DNA from: CAYSDL01 sp964429875
GTDB taxonomy: Bacteria > Fidelibacterota > Marinisomatia > SCGC-AAA003-L08 > D37C17
Assembly: GCA_964429875.1 (NCBI GenBank)
Contig: CAYSDL010000009.1
Location: 1-45,821, forward strand
Direction of reading: 5' to 3'
Length of the DNA: 45,821 nt
The translations under genes and the position numbers were made by a program. Below are positions 36,999 through 44,886 of this stretch, one piece after another. Positions within the stretch are counted from its first letter, which is position 1, and the number at the start of each line of letters is the position of its first letter. The notes under the pieces are model-generated. The model was not told where the DNA came from. It searched no databases and was given only the letters and a program-made list of their open reading frames with translations.

Positions 36999-38130
36999 TA
37001 TTAATAAATGATATTATTTTATCATACAAATTATTTGTTGAAAATTGTTGCTTATATTTAGAAATAAAATTATCAGATTCTACAAAATCATGGTTTTTAA
37101 AAATTTTTTCAATATTTTCACATAAGGAATTTTCATTATTTGAATCAAATAAATATCCAGATTTTTTATTTACAATATACTCATTCAAACCTGCAATATC
37201 ACTTGCTAATACTAATTTATTATAATTATAAGCAATAGGAATTATACCACTTTGTGATGCTTTTTTATAAGGAAGAACAACAAGATCACAGGCAGAAAAA
37301 AATAAATTGATTTCATCATCACTAACATACTGGTCAAACCATAAAATACATTCCTTTATTTTTTCATCATTGATCAATTCAAAATATTTATTTTTATTTT
37401 CATAACATTCGCCAGCAATAATTAATCTATAATCATTATTTTTTTTTAATAATTGTTTAAAAGCTTTTATTAATATATCTAACCCTTTATAGTTTCTAAT
37501 TAATCCGAAAAATAATATAATATTTCGACCTTTTAAATTTAGTTTTTCTAACGCCTCATCCTTATGTAATGCTTTTCCAAAATTATTTTTTATAGGCAGA
37601 AAAACAGTTTTTACATTTATCTGAGGAATTTCTTTTTTAATTATATTGGTTACGTTCTTAGACATAGTAAAAATCCCATCAAATTTTCTTAAAAGATTTT
37701 TTACAAAAAATTTATCAATAAAAGTACTTTTTTCATGAGGGAATATATTATCACATATACAGAACATTTTTATTTTTTCATTGTATCTATTTATTTTATT
37801 AAAAATAAAATGAAATGATGGAATTAAAATAGGGTGCCAATATCTAAATAAAATACAATCTATGTCTTCTTTAATAATTTCTTTATAGGAGGCATTCCAT
37901 GAAAATGGTGATATTGTATCAATAATTCTTTTATTATTTATAGAATTAACAAATTGCCCGCTACCTAAGAATTGAGTTTTTCCTGGAAATAAGATTGCAG
38001 GATATAATCTCTTAAAATTTATTACTTTCACGTTGTGATTATGTGATATTAGGCTTTCACATAAAACTTCTGTTTCTTTAGATATACCACCTCTAAAAGG
38101 AGGGAAAGGACTTATAATAATAAAATTCAT
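36991..38130 (-). CDS. Glycosyltransferase family 4 (GT-B fold)
   Basis: Cytoplasmic GT-B glycosyltransferase of 379 aa. The N-terminal domain begins ISPFPPFRGGISKETE, the usual glycine-rich acceptor loop. The C-terminal donor domain has ILFFGLIRNYKGLDILIKAF, IIAGECYE, a YVSDDEINLFFSACDLVVLPYKK segment and the acidic pair region SQSGIIPIAYNY ... ASDIAGLNEYI. It is typical of enzymes in lipid-linked or polysaccharide assembly. It overlaps its upstream and downstream neighbours (ATGA and eight bases). Confidence 0.92.
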   Translation of the reverse strand: MNFIIISPFPPFRGGISKETEVLCESLISHNHNVKVINFKRLYPAILFPGKTQFLGSGQFVNSINNKRIIDTISPFSWNASYKEIIKEDIDCILFRYWHPILIPSFHFIFNKINRYNEKIKMFCICDNIFPHEKSTFIDKFFVKNLLRKFDGIFTMSKNVTNIIKKEIPQINVKTVFLPIKNNFGKALHKDEALEKLNLKGRNIILFFGLIRNYKGLDILIKAFKQLLKKNNDYRLIIAGECYENKNKYFELINDEKIKECILWFDQYVSDDEINLFFSACDLVVLPYKKASQSGIIPIAYNYNKLVLASDIAGLNEYIVNKKSGYLFDSNNENSLCENIEKIFKNHDFVESDNFISKYKQQFSTNNLYDKIISFINNE

Positions 38131-39086
38131 TCAACTATATTATAAAAAGTATGGGTTTTATTTTTTTTTCTTTTATAATGTCTAACAATTAATTCACCTA
38201 TTAGTCCTATAGATATAAATTGAAAACCAACAATCAATGTTAAAATACCAAGAAATAATAATGGTCTATTTATTGTAAATGAAATTTGATTAAAAAAATA
38301 ATTATAATAGATCCAATTATATGTTAAATATGCATTTATACTAAATCCTATTGCAGATAAAATAAAACCAAATAGTCCAAAGAAATGCATTGGTTTTGTA
38401 AAATATTTATTCAAAAATAATACACTTATAAGATCAAAAAAACCATGAAAAATTCTATCATTTCCATATTTGCTTTTTCCATGTACTCTTTTTCTATGAT
38501 TAACAGTTAATTCCTTTATAGTAAACCCATTCTTTTTTACTAAAATAGGAATAAATCTATGTAATCCTCCATATAACGTTAATGTTTTAACCACGTTAAC
38601 TTTGTATGCTTTGAAACCACAATTAAAATCATTGAGTTTAATTCCAGAAATTAATCTTAATATAAAATTAAATATTTTTGAAGGAATTGTCTTTGAAATA
38701 GGATCTTTTCTATTTTTTTTCCAACCTGATACCATATCACAATTATCATTTTTTATGATTTTAATAAAATTATTAATCTCTGATGGATCATCTTGAAGAT
38801 CAGCATCCATCGTAATTATTATTTTTCCTTCACAATATTGAAAACCTGTATTTAATGCCTCAGATTTTCCTTTATTATTAAAACTATCTATTAATTTAAC
38901 ATTTTGATTTTCATCAATTAAACTTAGTATTATATTTTTTGAATTATCTGTGCTGCCATCATTAACAAAAATAACCTCACAATTATGATCAGTTATATTG
39001 GACTTTATCTCTTGAAATAAAGTAGAAAGTGAATTTTCTTCATTATAAAGGGGGATAATAATTGATAGGTCTATATTTTTATTCAT
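38127..39086 (-). CDS. GT2 polyprenyl-phosphate glycosyltransferase-like (GtrB/DPM1-type)
   Basis: Membrane-bound GT2 of 319 aa. The catalytic half has IIPLYNEENSL, VNDGSTDNS, GKSEALNTGF and the metal-binding DADLQDD (from Asp94). Two C-terminal membrane helices (about 228-252 and 268-295) match GtrB/DPM1 proteins that charge undecaprenyl or dolichyl phosphate with a hexose. The frame is open up to a TTG at 39131, but those codons run through a terminator hairpin, so I start at the ATG at 39086. It heads the run ending with YfhO and the histidine kinase; no clear ribosome-binding site precedes it. Confidence 0.9.
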   Translation of the reverse strand: MNKNIDLSIIIPLYNEENSLSTLFQEIKSNITDHNCEVIFVNDGSTDNSKNIILSLIDENQNVKLIDSFNNKGKSEALNTGFQYCEGKIIITMDADLQDDPSEINNFIKIIKNDNCDMVSGWKKNRKDPISKTIPSKIFNFILRLISGIKLNDFNCGFKAYKVNVVKTLTLYGGLHRFIPILVKKNGFTIKELTVNHRKRVHGKSKYGNDRIFHGFFDLISVLFLNKYFTKPMHFFGLFGFILSAIGFSINAYLTYNWIYYNYFFNQISFTINRPLLFLGILTLIVGFQFISIGLIGELIVRHYKRKKNKTHTFYNIVE

Positions 39087-39104
39087 ATTATTTGGAAATA
39101 AAAA

Positions 39105-39129
39105 GAGGGTTGTTCTATATGCAACCCCC
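39105..39129 (-). terminator. Intrinsic terminator after the DUF4295-like gene
   Basis: On the minus strand GGGGGTTG, a nine-base loop and CAACCCTC form an 8-bp stem (one G-U pair), followed directly by TTTTTATTT. It lies 28 bases past the small-protein stop. On the plus strand the G-U pair becomes an A-C mismatch and no T tract follows, so it works in the minus direction only. The next gene starts only 18 bases beyond it. Confidence 0.85.
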
Positions 39130-39157
39130 AATTTTCATTTAATGCAAATAAAATTAC

Positions 39158-39343
39158 CTATTTTGCCTGGACTAATTCTTTTATATAACTCTCAGGTGAT
39201 TTTCCTTCAGGGACAGAAACAATTTCTTCAAAAAAACGAATTGCTCCAGTTTTATCAGATACTTGTGATCTAATTAACTTTACTGAATTCTTTTTCCCAC
39301 CACCTTTATTTAACTTACTTTCGAATGTTTGTTTTTTTGCCAT
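39158..39343 (-). CDS. Small basic protein, DUF4295-like
   Basis: A 61-residue Lys-rich protein starting MAKKQTFESKLNKGGGKK and containing VKLIRSQVSDKTGAIRFFEE. The KTGA-x-x-F-x-E-x-I-V pattern and size resemble DUF4295, a family of very small proteins of Bacteroidetes-like bacteria that often lie beside ribosomal protein genes. From memory a Flavobacterium ribosome-associated small protein called bL38 is of this kind, but I cannot confirm identity. The composition fits an RNA-binding ribosome component. It is the last gene before a strong terminator, 49 bases after the anti-sigma gene. Family assignment is by eye only. Confidence 0.7.
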   Translation of the reverse strand: MAKKQTFESKLNKGGGKKNSVKLIRSQVSDKTGAIRFFEEIVSVPEGKSPESYIKELVQAK

Positions 39344-39392
39344 TGCTAAATACCATATTTGTTAAAAAGAGCTGTAATTTAACATATTTCTA

Positions 39393-39887
39393 TTAATCAT
39401 TACCAAATAATAAATTTGGATGATTCAATGAGTCTTTAAGAGAGTTTAATGAATCTGAATCATTTACAGCAATATAATTATTTAAGGGTGCAATATTATA
39501 TTTATGCTTAGATTTTAAAAAGTTAGGAGTTAAATCATAATCATAAATTTTAACAATTGAAAAACATACAACTATAGCAATACATGCAGCACTAAGAGCA
39601 GGAGCTGGTTTTATATTAAAAGTAAACTCTCTAATGAAATTATACCACGTTCTATTATTGCTTTCCTTATAATCTTCTATTTTTTTATCTAAACTATACA
39701 TAAAATCCTTCGAAACATTAACCTTAGGAAGACTTTTTAAAAGTTTATCATTTAAAAGAATATCATTAACAAGATTTTTAAAGTTAAGATTCTCTTCTAT
39801 AGCTTTTTCAAAATCAGTTTTTTCTTTTTGATCTAATTCATCATTAAGATATAAGGTAATTTTATTTTCAAAATCAATTTTATTCAT
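39393..39887 (-). CDS. Probable anti-sigma factor (membrane)
   Basis: A 164-residue protein with a cytoplasmic N-terminal helical part (LNDELDQKEKTDFEKAIEENLNFKNLVNDI), one membrane helix (about 96-114) and a short outer tail. The N-terminus is laid out like the anti-sigma domain of ECF regulators (short helix, then an E-rich helix) but lacks the His-x3-Cys-x2-Cys zinc motif. The call depends mainly on position: its ATG is two bases after the stop of the ECF sigma gene. It would hold the sigma factor at the membrane until an envelope signal frees it. A structural or unrelated membrane role cannot be excluded. Confidence 0.7.
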   Translation of the reverse strand: MNKIDFENKITLYLNDELDQKEKTDFEKAIEENLNFKNLVNDILLNDKLLKSLPKVNVSKDFMYSLDKKIEDYKESNNRTWYNFIREFTFNIKPAPALSAACIAIVVCFSIVKIYDYDLTPNFLKSKHKYNIAPLNNYIAVNDSDSLNSLKDSLNHPNLLFGND

Positions 39888-39889
39888 AC

Positions 39890-40465
39890 TTATCTTTTAA
39901 CACCTCTTTTTTTCAAAATATATCTAAGTTTTAACTTTCCTCTATTAATTCTTGATTTAACAGTTCCTAGAGGAAGTTTTAATATTTTACTAATAGATTC
40001 ATAAGAAAGTTCCTGAATTTCTCGCAAAATAATAATTGTTCTAAATTCTTGATCTAATTCTATTATGCTTTCTTGCAAGAATTGTGCTTCTTTATTATCA
40101 TGGTCATCATAATAAGTTGAATCAAGATCCTTAATTACAAACTCATTATCATTTCTACTCAAATCACTTACTGAGTATGTTTTTCTTCTTTTATTTTTTC
40201 TTAACTCTGTTTTAGCTAAGTTCCCTGCTATTGTATATAGCCAGGTAGAAAATTTGGCAATTTCCTTATAAGAGTCTTTTTTAATATAAAATTTTAAAAA
40301 TGTTTCTTGAGTTAGATCTTCAGAAATGTTAATATCTCCCATAAATCGATAAATAAAGTTTATTATTTTATCTTTGTATCTATTAACAAGCTCTGTAAAA
40401 GCATTTTCATCTCCATCTTGAAATTTTTTAATAAGCTGTTCATCTGTAATATCGGTGTTATACAT
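39890..40465 (-). CDS. ECF-type RNA polymerase sigma factor (sigma-70 family, RpoE-like)
   Basis: A 191-residue sigma factor. Region 2 (about 10-80) shows ENAFTELVNRYKDKIINFIYR, DLTQETFLKFY and FSTWLYTIAGNLAKTELRK. Region 4 (about 135-188) has EFRTIIILREIQELSYESI and LPLGTVKSRINRGKLKLR. There is no region 1 or 3, as expected for an ECF factor. The linker is long and acidic. The gene overlaps the end of holA by eight bases and is followed at once by the presumed anti-sigma gene, so its synthesis is tied to a housekeeping transcript. Confidence 0.94.
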   Translation of the reverse strand: MYNTDITDEQLIKKFQDGDENAFTELVNRYKDKIINFIYRFMGDINISEDLTQETFLKFYIKKDSYKEIAKFSTWLYTIAGNLAKTELRKNKRRKTYSVSDLSRNDNEFVIKDLDSTYYDDHDNKEAQFLQESIIELDQEFRTIIILREIQELSYESISKILKLPLGTVKSRINRGKLKLRYILKKRGVKR

Positions 40466-41420
40466 ATAAACCTTTGCAAATTTTACAAATTACAGGAGCA
40501 AACAATGTTTCTTCATCTATGCTGGTTGATTTTAGGATTATATCAAGATTTCTTAAAACAAGAATAATGTTAAGAACTTCATCTTTATTATATTTTTTTT
40601 TATAACTACTCAATCTTGAATTAATAATTTTATTTAGTCCATTATATTGATTTTCTTTACTAGAGTAAAGTTCTATATAAAAATTCGCAAGATTATTAAT
40701 AATTGGGATCAAAGAAACTCCATTTAACAATAAGTTTCTATATATTTTAATCGATTCATTAATTTTTTTTTGACCTATAGTATCCATTAAATTCCATATC
40801 TTGATGTGTCTATTATTGTAATGGATATCATAATCATCAAAACTTAAATATTCTTTATTGTTAAATAAGTATACTTTTTCAATTTCATTGATTATATTTG
40901 ATATATCATCATTATAATTATCAATAAAAAAGTTAATCATTTGATCCTCAATTTTATATTCATTAGTTTTTAAATAATAATTCACCCATTCTTTAATTTT
41001 CTTATTATAAAATGGTGTTTGAATATCCACTAAAAAAGAATTATCTGATATTATTTTTAAAAACTTATTATTAATACGATAATCATCTAATACAAATATT
41101 AACAAATTTTCCATATCAGGACTTTGAACATATTTTTCTAAAAATGATTTTATTTTTTTTGTTAATCTATTGAAATTTTTTATAACAAAAATGTTTTTTG
41201 ATGAAAACATTGAGACTGTTTGCAATTCATTAATTAACAACATCATATCTGAATCTTCATTAAGATTCAAATAATTAATTTTACTATTTTGATCGAATTT
41301 TAATTTAATTTTTTCAACTAAAAAGTGTTGAAGGAATGAATCATTTCCTAAAAGAAAGAAATTGCTAGTGATTCCTTCTTTATTAATATGCCTTATTGCT
41401 TTTCCTACGCTAATTCCCAT
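40458..41420 (-). CDS. holA: DNA polymerase III delta subunit
   Basis: Subunit of the clamp loader that opens the beta clamp. The 320 residues follow the HolA pattern: NFFLLGNDSFLQHFLVEKI near the N-terminus, VSMFSSKNIFVIKNFNRL, LLIFVLDDYR, a helical lid region with IKEWVNYYLK, and the C-terminal collar domain. No ATP-binding Walker motif is present, as expected for delta. Primary sequence conservation in HolA is low, and the match is by motif order and length. It overlaps uppP by 11 bases and the sigma gene by eight. Confidence 0.88.
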   Translation of the reverse strand: MGISVGKAIRHINKEGITSNFFLLGNDSFLQHFLVEKIKLKFDQNSKINYLNLNEDSDMMLLINELQTVSMFSSKNIFVIKNFNRLTKKIKSFLEKYVQSPDMENLLIFVLDDYRINNKFLKIISDNSFLVDIQTPFYNKKIKEWVNYYLKTNEYKIEDQMINFFIDNYNDDISNIINEIEKVYLFNNKEYLSFDDYDIHYNNRHIKIWNLMDTIGQKKINESIKIYRNLLLNGVSLIPIINNLANFYIELYSSKENQYNGLNKIINSRLSSYKKKYNKDEVLNIILVLRNLDIILKSTSIDEETLFAPVICKICKGLYV

Positions 41421-42198
41421 AATTTAAAATTAATAATAAAATTGAAACCATTAAACAGTAAAAAGAGAAATACCAAAATTTATTTTTTAAAACAATTTTT
41501 TCTAAGAGAGATAAGACAAAATATCCAGAAAGAACAGATGAGATCATTCCTGATAGTAAGGATACAGAAAGAGATGGATTTGATACAAGCACATTGAAAT
41601 TGTTTATCAAAACATTTCCTCCAGCAAAAATAAGTATTGGAATCGCTAACATAAAAGAAAATTTAAGCGATTTTTTAAAATCAAGGCCTAACAACAATGC
41701 AGCTATTATGGTAAATCCAGATCTTGAGAATCCAGGGATAATAGCAACACTTTGAGCAACTCCAATTATAAAGGCATTTAAAAGTGTTATTGATGTTATT
41801 TTATTATTATGATAATATTTTGATATATAAAGCAATATTGACATTATTAAATATGCTATAATTAGATATGATAAAGTATTTGAATTATAAAAAATTCCTT
41901 CGATATGTTCCTTAAAAAAAATACCTACAATTCCAGCAGGGACAGAAGCAATAATTATATTAAAAAAGGTTGTTTTATTACCTTTTTTAAATTTTGAGAA
42001 CTCATCAAGATAATCTTTTTTCCAGTAAATTAGAATTGCAATCAACGTACCGATATGTAAAGAAACTTCAATTAATAAACTAAATTCATTGATTTTTAAT
42101 AGGTCCATTCCTATTAATAAGTGCCCGGAACTACTTATAGGAAAGAATTCAGTAACTCCCTGCACTATTCCTAAAATGATTGATTCTAGAATATTCAT
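41410..42198 (-). CDS. uppP: Undecaprenyl-diphosphatase UppP (BacA)
   Basis: Integral membrane phosphatase that regenerates undecaprenyl phosphate for peptidoglycan and surface glycan synthesis. The 262 residues (about eight helices) show the two active-site segments GVTEFFPISSSGHL (near the N-terminus) and PGFSRSGFTI (middle). It is linked by ATGA to pgeF and overlaps holA by 11 bases. Overproduction gives bacitracin resistance in other bacteria. It functionally complements mraY/murG and the glycosyltransferase genes of this window. Confidence 0.97.
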   Translation of the reverse strand: MNILESIILGIVQGVTEFFPISSSGHLLIGMDLLKINEFSLLIEVSLHIGTLIAILIYWKKDYLDEFSKFKKGNKTTFFNIIIASVPAGIVGIFFKEHIEGIFYNSNTLSYLIIAYLIMSILLYISKYYHNNKITSITLLNAFIIGVAQSVAIIPGFSRSGFTIIAALLLGLDFKKSLKFSFMLAIPILIFAGGNVLINNFNVLVSNPSLSVSLLSGMISSVLSGYFVLSLLEKIVLKNKFWYFSFYCLMVSILLLILNYGN

Positions 42199-42857
42199 TT
42201 ATAACTCATAATTGAGTACATTCGATCATTAGTTAAGTTTCTTCGATAACTATAACACATTTCATTATCATATGTACAAATGGGGCTATAGTTAATATTA
42301 TTTTCTTTAATACCTACTTCTTTAAATTGATCAATGATAAGACCTGACAAATCAATATATTTTTTATTTCTATTGTTAGTTATATATTTTTTATTGAAAT
42401 GGTGGATTATATCATCCTTAATTTCAAAACAGCATTTTCTAATGCTTGGACCTAGGAATATATTAATGTTTTCAGATTTTGAACCCAAACTACAAATTTT
42501 ATCGATTGCATTATAATGGATTTTATTAACAATCCCTCTCCATCCAGCATGTATTAATGCATATATTCCAGCACTTTTATCAAAAATAAAAACAGGGATA
42601 CAATCAGCAGTTAATATATACAAAATTATTTTATACTTATTAGTTGTAATTAACCCATCCACCTTACCATAGTAACCAGGTTTATCAACAAAAAGCACTT
42701 TATTTGAATGTACTTGATCTATTTTACATATGTTGCTTGCATTTAGATCCAAATTCTTTATTATAAGATCAATAGATTCAGAATTATTTGAATTAGTTGT
42801 TAACATTAAATATTTTTCTATCGAAAAATCAAAATAATTTTGATTATTATTTAACAT
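42195..42857 (-). CDS. pgeF: YfiH/PgeF laccase-domain protein
   Basis: Zinc-dependent purine nucleoside phosphorylase/deaminase-fold enzyme; in E. coli PgeF prevents wrong amino acids entering the peptidoglycan stem peptide. The 220 residues carry the metal ligands in DQVHSNKV (His), TADCIPVFIFD (Cys) and ALIHAGWRGIVNKI (His), and a C-terminal CTYDNEMCYSYRR. It is slightly shorter than the usual 240-260 aa, with the N-terminus reduced. It starts 27 bases after the repeat-protein gene and overlaps uppP by ATGA. Confidence 0.93.
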   Translation of the reverse strand: MLNNNQNYFDFSIEKYLMLTTNSNNSESIDLIIKNLDLNASNICKIDQVHSNKVLFVDKPGYYGKVDGLITTNKYKIILYILTADCIPVFIFDKSAGIYALIHAGWRGIVNKIHYNAIDKICSLGSKSENINIFLGPSIRKCCFEIKDDIIHHFNKKYITNNRNKKYIDLSGLIIDQFKEVGIKENNINYSPICTYDNEMCYSYRRNLTNDRMYSIMSYK

Positions 42858-42884
42858 TATAATATTGATTTAGAAAAAAATATT

Positions 42885-44876
42885 CTAATAACTTTCAATT
42901 TTTACAACTTCACCGTATTTATTGTAAAACAGCCACTCTCCTTCAGGGATTCCATTATTATATATTTTCTCACTATGTAGAGCCCTATTATTGTAGAATT
43001 GTTTCCAAAGTCCACTTTTATCACCTCTTAAATATTCACCAATTAAATAAATTATTCCACTTTCAAAAAATTCACGATAATGACCATCCCACACTAATTT
43101 TTCATTATTATTAATTAAATATCCCTCAGATCTTTTATATCCTGTTTCATACCAATAAGAACATAACTTATTAGGATCAATTTCATCATCTATATAATAA
43201 TATTCCCAAGATAATTTTCCATTCTTATAGAATTTTTTCCACTTACCATTTTTTTTATGGTTTTTATATTGACCTAGAGATAAAACATCTCCACTTGGAT
43301 AATAAGATGTATACATTCCACTACCATTTTTTAAATTCAACTCACTATACAATGATCCATCTTCATAGGAATCAAGCCATTTCCCTGATCTGTGGCCTAA
43401 AGAATATGTGCCTTTTGAATGCACATTTCCTGATTGATAATATTCAATATATAAACCATCATTTATTATCTTATTATCAATCATTATAACATATTTTTCA
43501 CTAAACAAATCACCAGCTTCTGTGTAACTAATTACTGGACTATTAATATCTAAATTATCATTTAGATAATCCATTTTTATTTTCTTATTTCCGTTTTTAA
43601 AATATTCAATCCAGACACCATTTTTATGATTATCAAGAAAATATCCTTCCGATAATATCTCTCCTGACTCATAATAAGAATAATAAATACCATTCTGATC
43701 AACAAAATTTATTTTACTTAAAATCTTTCCACTTTTATAGTACTCTTGCCATAAGCCATCTTTAATATTATTTATGTAAGAACCCTCTTTTCTAATTTCA
43801 CCTGAATCATAATAACTAACATATTTTCCATGCAAATAATTTTCTTTTCCATTAATAATATTTTCATTCGAAGACATCTGTCCATTTTTATAATAATATT
43901 CAATATAAAGAGTACTATCAGAACTTAGATTATTATAATTTGCTCTAGAATACAATTCTCCTGAATCATAATATCTTAGCCAGTCACCAGTTTTTATATT
44001 ATTATTATAATTACCTTCAAGTAATTTTTTGCCATTTTTATAATAAGAAATAAACATGCCATTCATATAAAGTTCCTTATCTAATATATTTTCTTTATAC
44101 ATGCTTAACAATTGGCCACTATTATAATATTCATATGTAAATTTTGAAGTGTCAATATATCCTTTTGTATAAAATCTTTTTCTTAGCAATCTTCCATTTT
44201 CATAATAATCAAACTGTTCACCTTCAAGTAAATTTTCTGATAATATTTGTTTTGATTCAATATTACTATCATTATACAATGTTAGATATTCACCACTTAT
44301 TTTTTCTTCTTTTATGTTTTTATTATTTTCTATTTGATTATCATTTAAATCTTCATTTACCAATTTATTAAATACATATTTAGGTTTAAATAATATTGTT
44401 TTACTTGAATCTATTACCCCTTTTTCATAATATGTTTCTTTCATTTTGTTTCCATTTTGGAAATAATCAATCCAAAGTCCATCTTTTTTATTATCAATAT
44501 ATTTTCCTGTTGATTCAATGGCGAGATTATTATAAAATGAAGTAAAAACATAACCTTCCTTTTCAAATAATTTCTTATTGAGCAAAATTCCACTTTCATC
44601 ATATTCAATCCATAGCCCAGTTTTCTTTCCATATTTATAAATTTCATTTTTGTAAGTAGAGCCATCCTCGTAATAATAATTGAAATTTCCATGTCTTATT
44701 CCTTCAGAATATTTTCCTTCATAAAAAATTATCTTATTTGGATGATACTCTACTATATCACCAGAATAGGGAGTGTAACTATTTGGAAGATAAAATTTAT
44801 TATTATAATTAATTAAATCAGATTCTAATATATTAGAATAAATAAGTGATAATGAAATAAATATATATTTTGACAT
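42885..44876 (-). CDS. Exported YwqK/MORN-like repeat protein
   Basis: A 663-residue protein with a signal peptide (MSKYIFISLSLIYSNILES) and about twenty degenerate repeats of the type YY.SG....G.Y....K.G.W..YY..G, running over nearly the whole chain. Examples are GLWIEYDESG, GDWLRYYDSGELYS, GLWQEYYKSGKILS and GKWKKFYKNGKLS. This is the YwqK / MORN-variant repeat (antitoxin-repeat family in databases), which forms an extended beta-hairpin stack. I use the ATG at 44876, with AGGA five bases upstream, rather than the ATG at 44897 inside the LRR gene. The role is unknown; in this lineage such proteins are likely periplasmic or surface-exposed. It is probably transcribed with the LRR gene. Confidence 0.85.
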   Translation of the reverse strand: MSKYIFISLSLIYSNILESDLINYNNKFYLPNSYTPYSGDIVEYHPNKIIFYEGKYSEGIRHGNFNYYYEDGSTYKNEIYKYGKKTGLWIEYDESGILLNKKLFEKEGYVFTSFYNNLAIESTGKYIDNKKDGLWIDYFQNGNKMKETYYEKGVIDSSKTILFKPKYVFNKLVNEDLNDNQIENNKNIKEEKISGEYLTLYNDSNIESKQILSENLLEGEQFDYYENGRLLRKRFYTKGYIDTSKFTYEYYNSGQLLSMYKENILDKELYMNGMFISYYKNGKKLLEGNYNNNIKTGDWLRYYDSGELYSRANYNNLSSDSTLYIEYYYKNGQMSSNENIINGKENYLHGKYVSYYDSGEIRKEGSYINNIKDGLWQEYYKSGKILSKINFVDQNGIYYSYYESGEILSEGYFLDNHKNGVWIEYFKNGNKKIKMDYLNDNLDINSPVISYTEAGDLFSEKYVIMIDNKIINDGLYIEYYQSGNVHSKGTYSLGHRSGKWLDSYEDGSLYSELNLKNGSGMYTSYYPSGDVLSLGQYKNHKKNGKWKKFYKNGKLSWEYYYIDDEIDPNKLCSYWYETGYKRSEGYLINNNEKLVWDGHYREFFESGIIYLIGEYLRGDKSGLWKQFYNNRALHSEKIYNNGIPEGEWLFYNKYGEVVKIESY

Positions 44877-44886
44877 TATATTCCTA

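Noticed and set aside
39087..39131. Extended N-terminus of the GtrB-like protein from a TTG at 39131
   Set aside because: The added codons run through the terminator hairpin and do not resemble the family; the ATG at 39086 gives the normal N-terminus.
39360..39384. TGTTAAA / TTTAACA hairpin between the anti-sigma and DUF4295-like genes
   Set aside because: Seven A/T-dominated pairs with an 11-base loop and no U tract after it; too weak to call a terminator.
42885..44876. YwqK-repeat protein as a toxin-antitoxin component
   Set aside because: Database names for this repeat include an antitoxin label, but this protein is exported, 663 aa long and has no toxin gene beside it.
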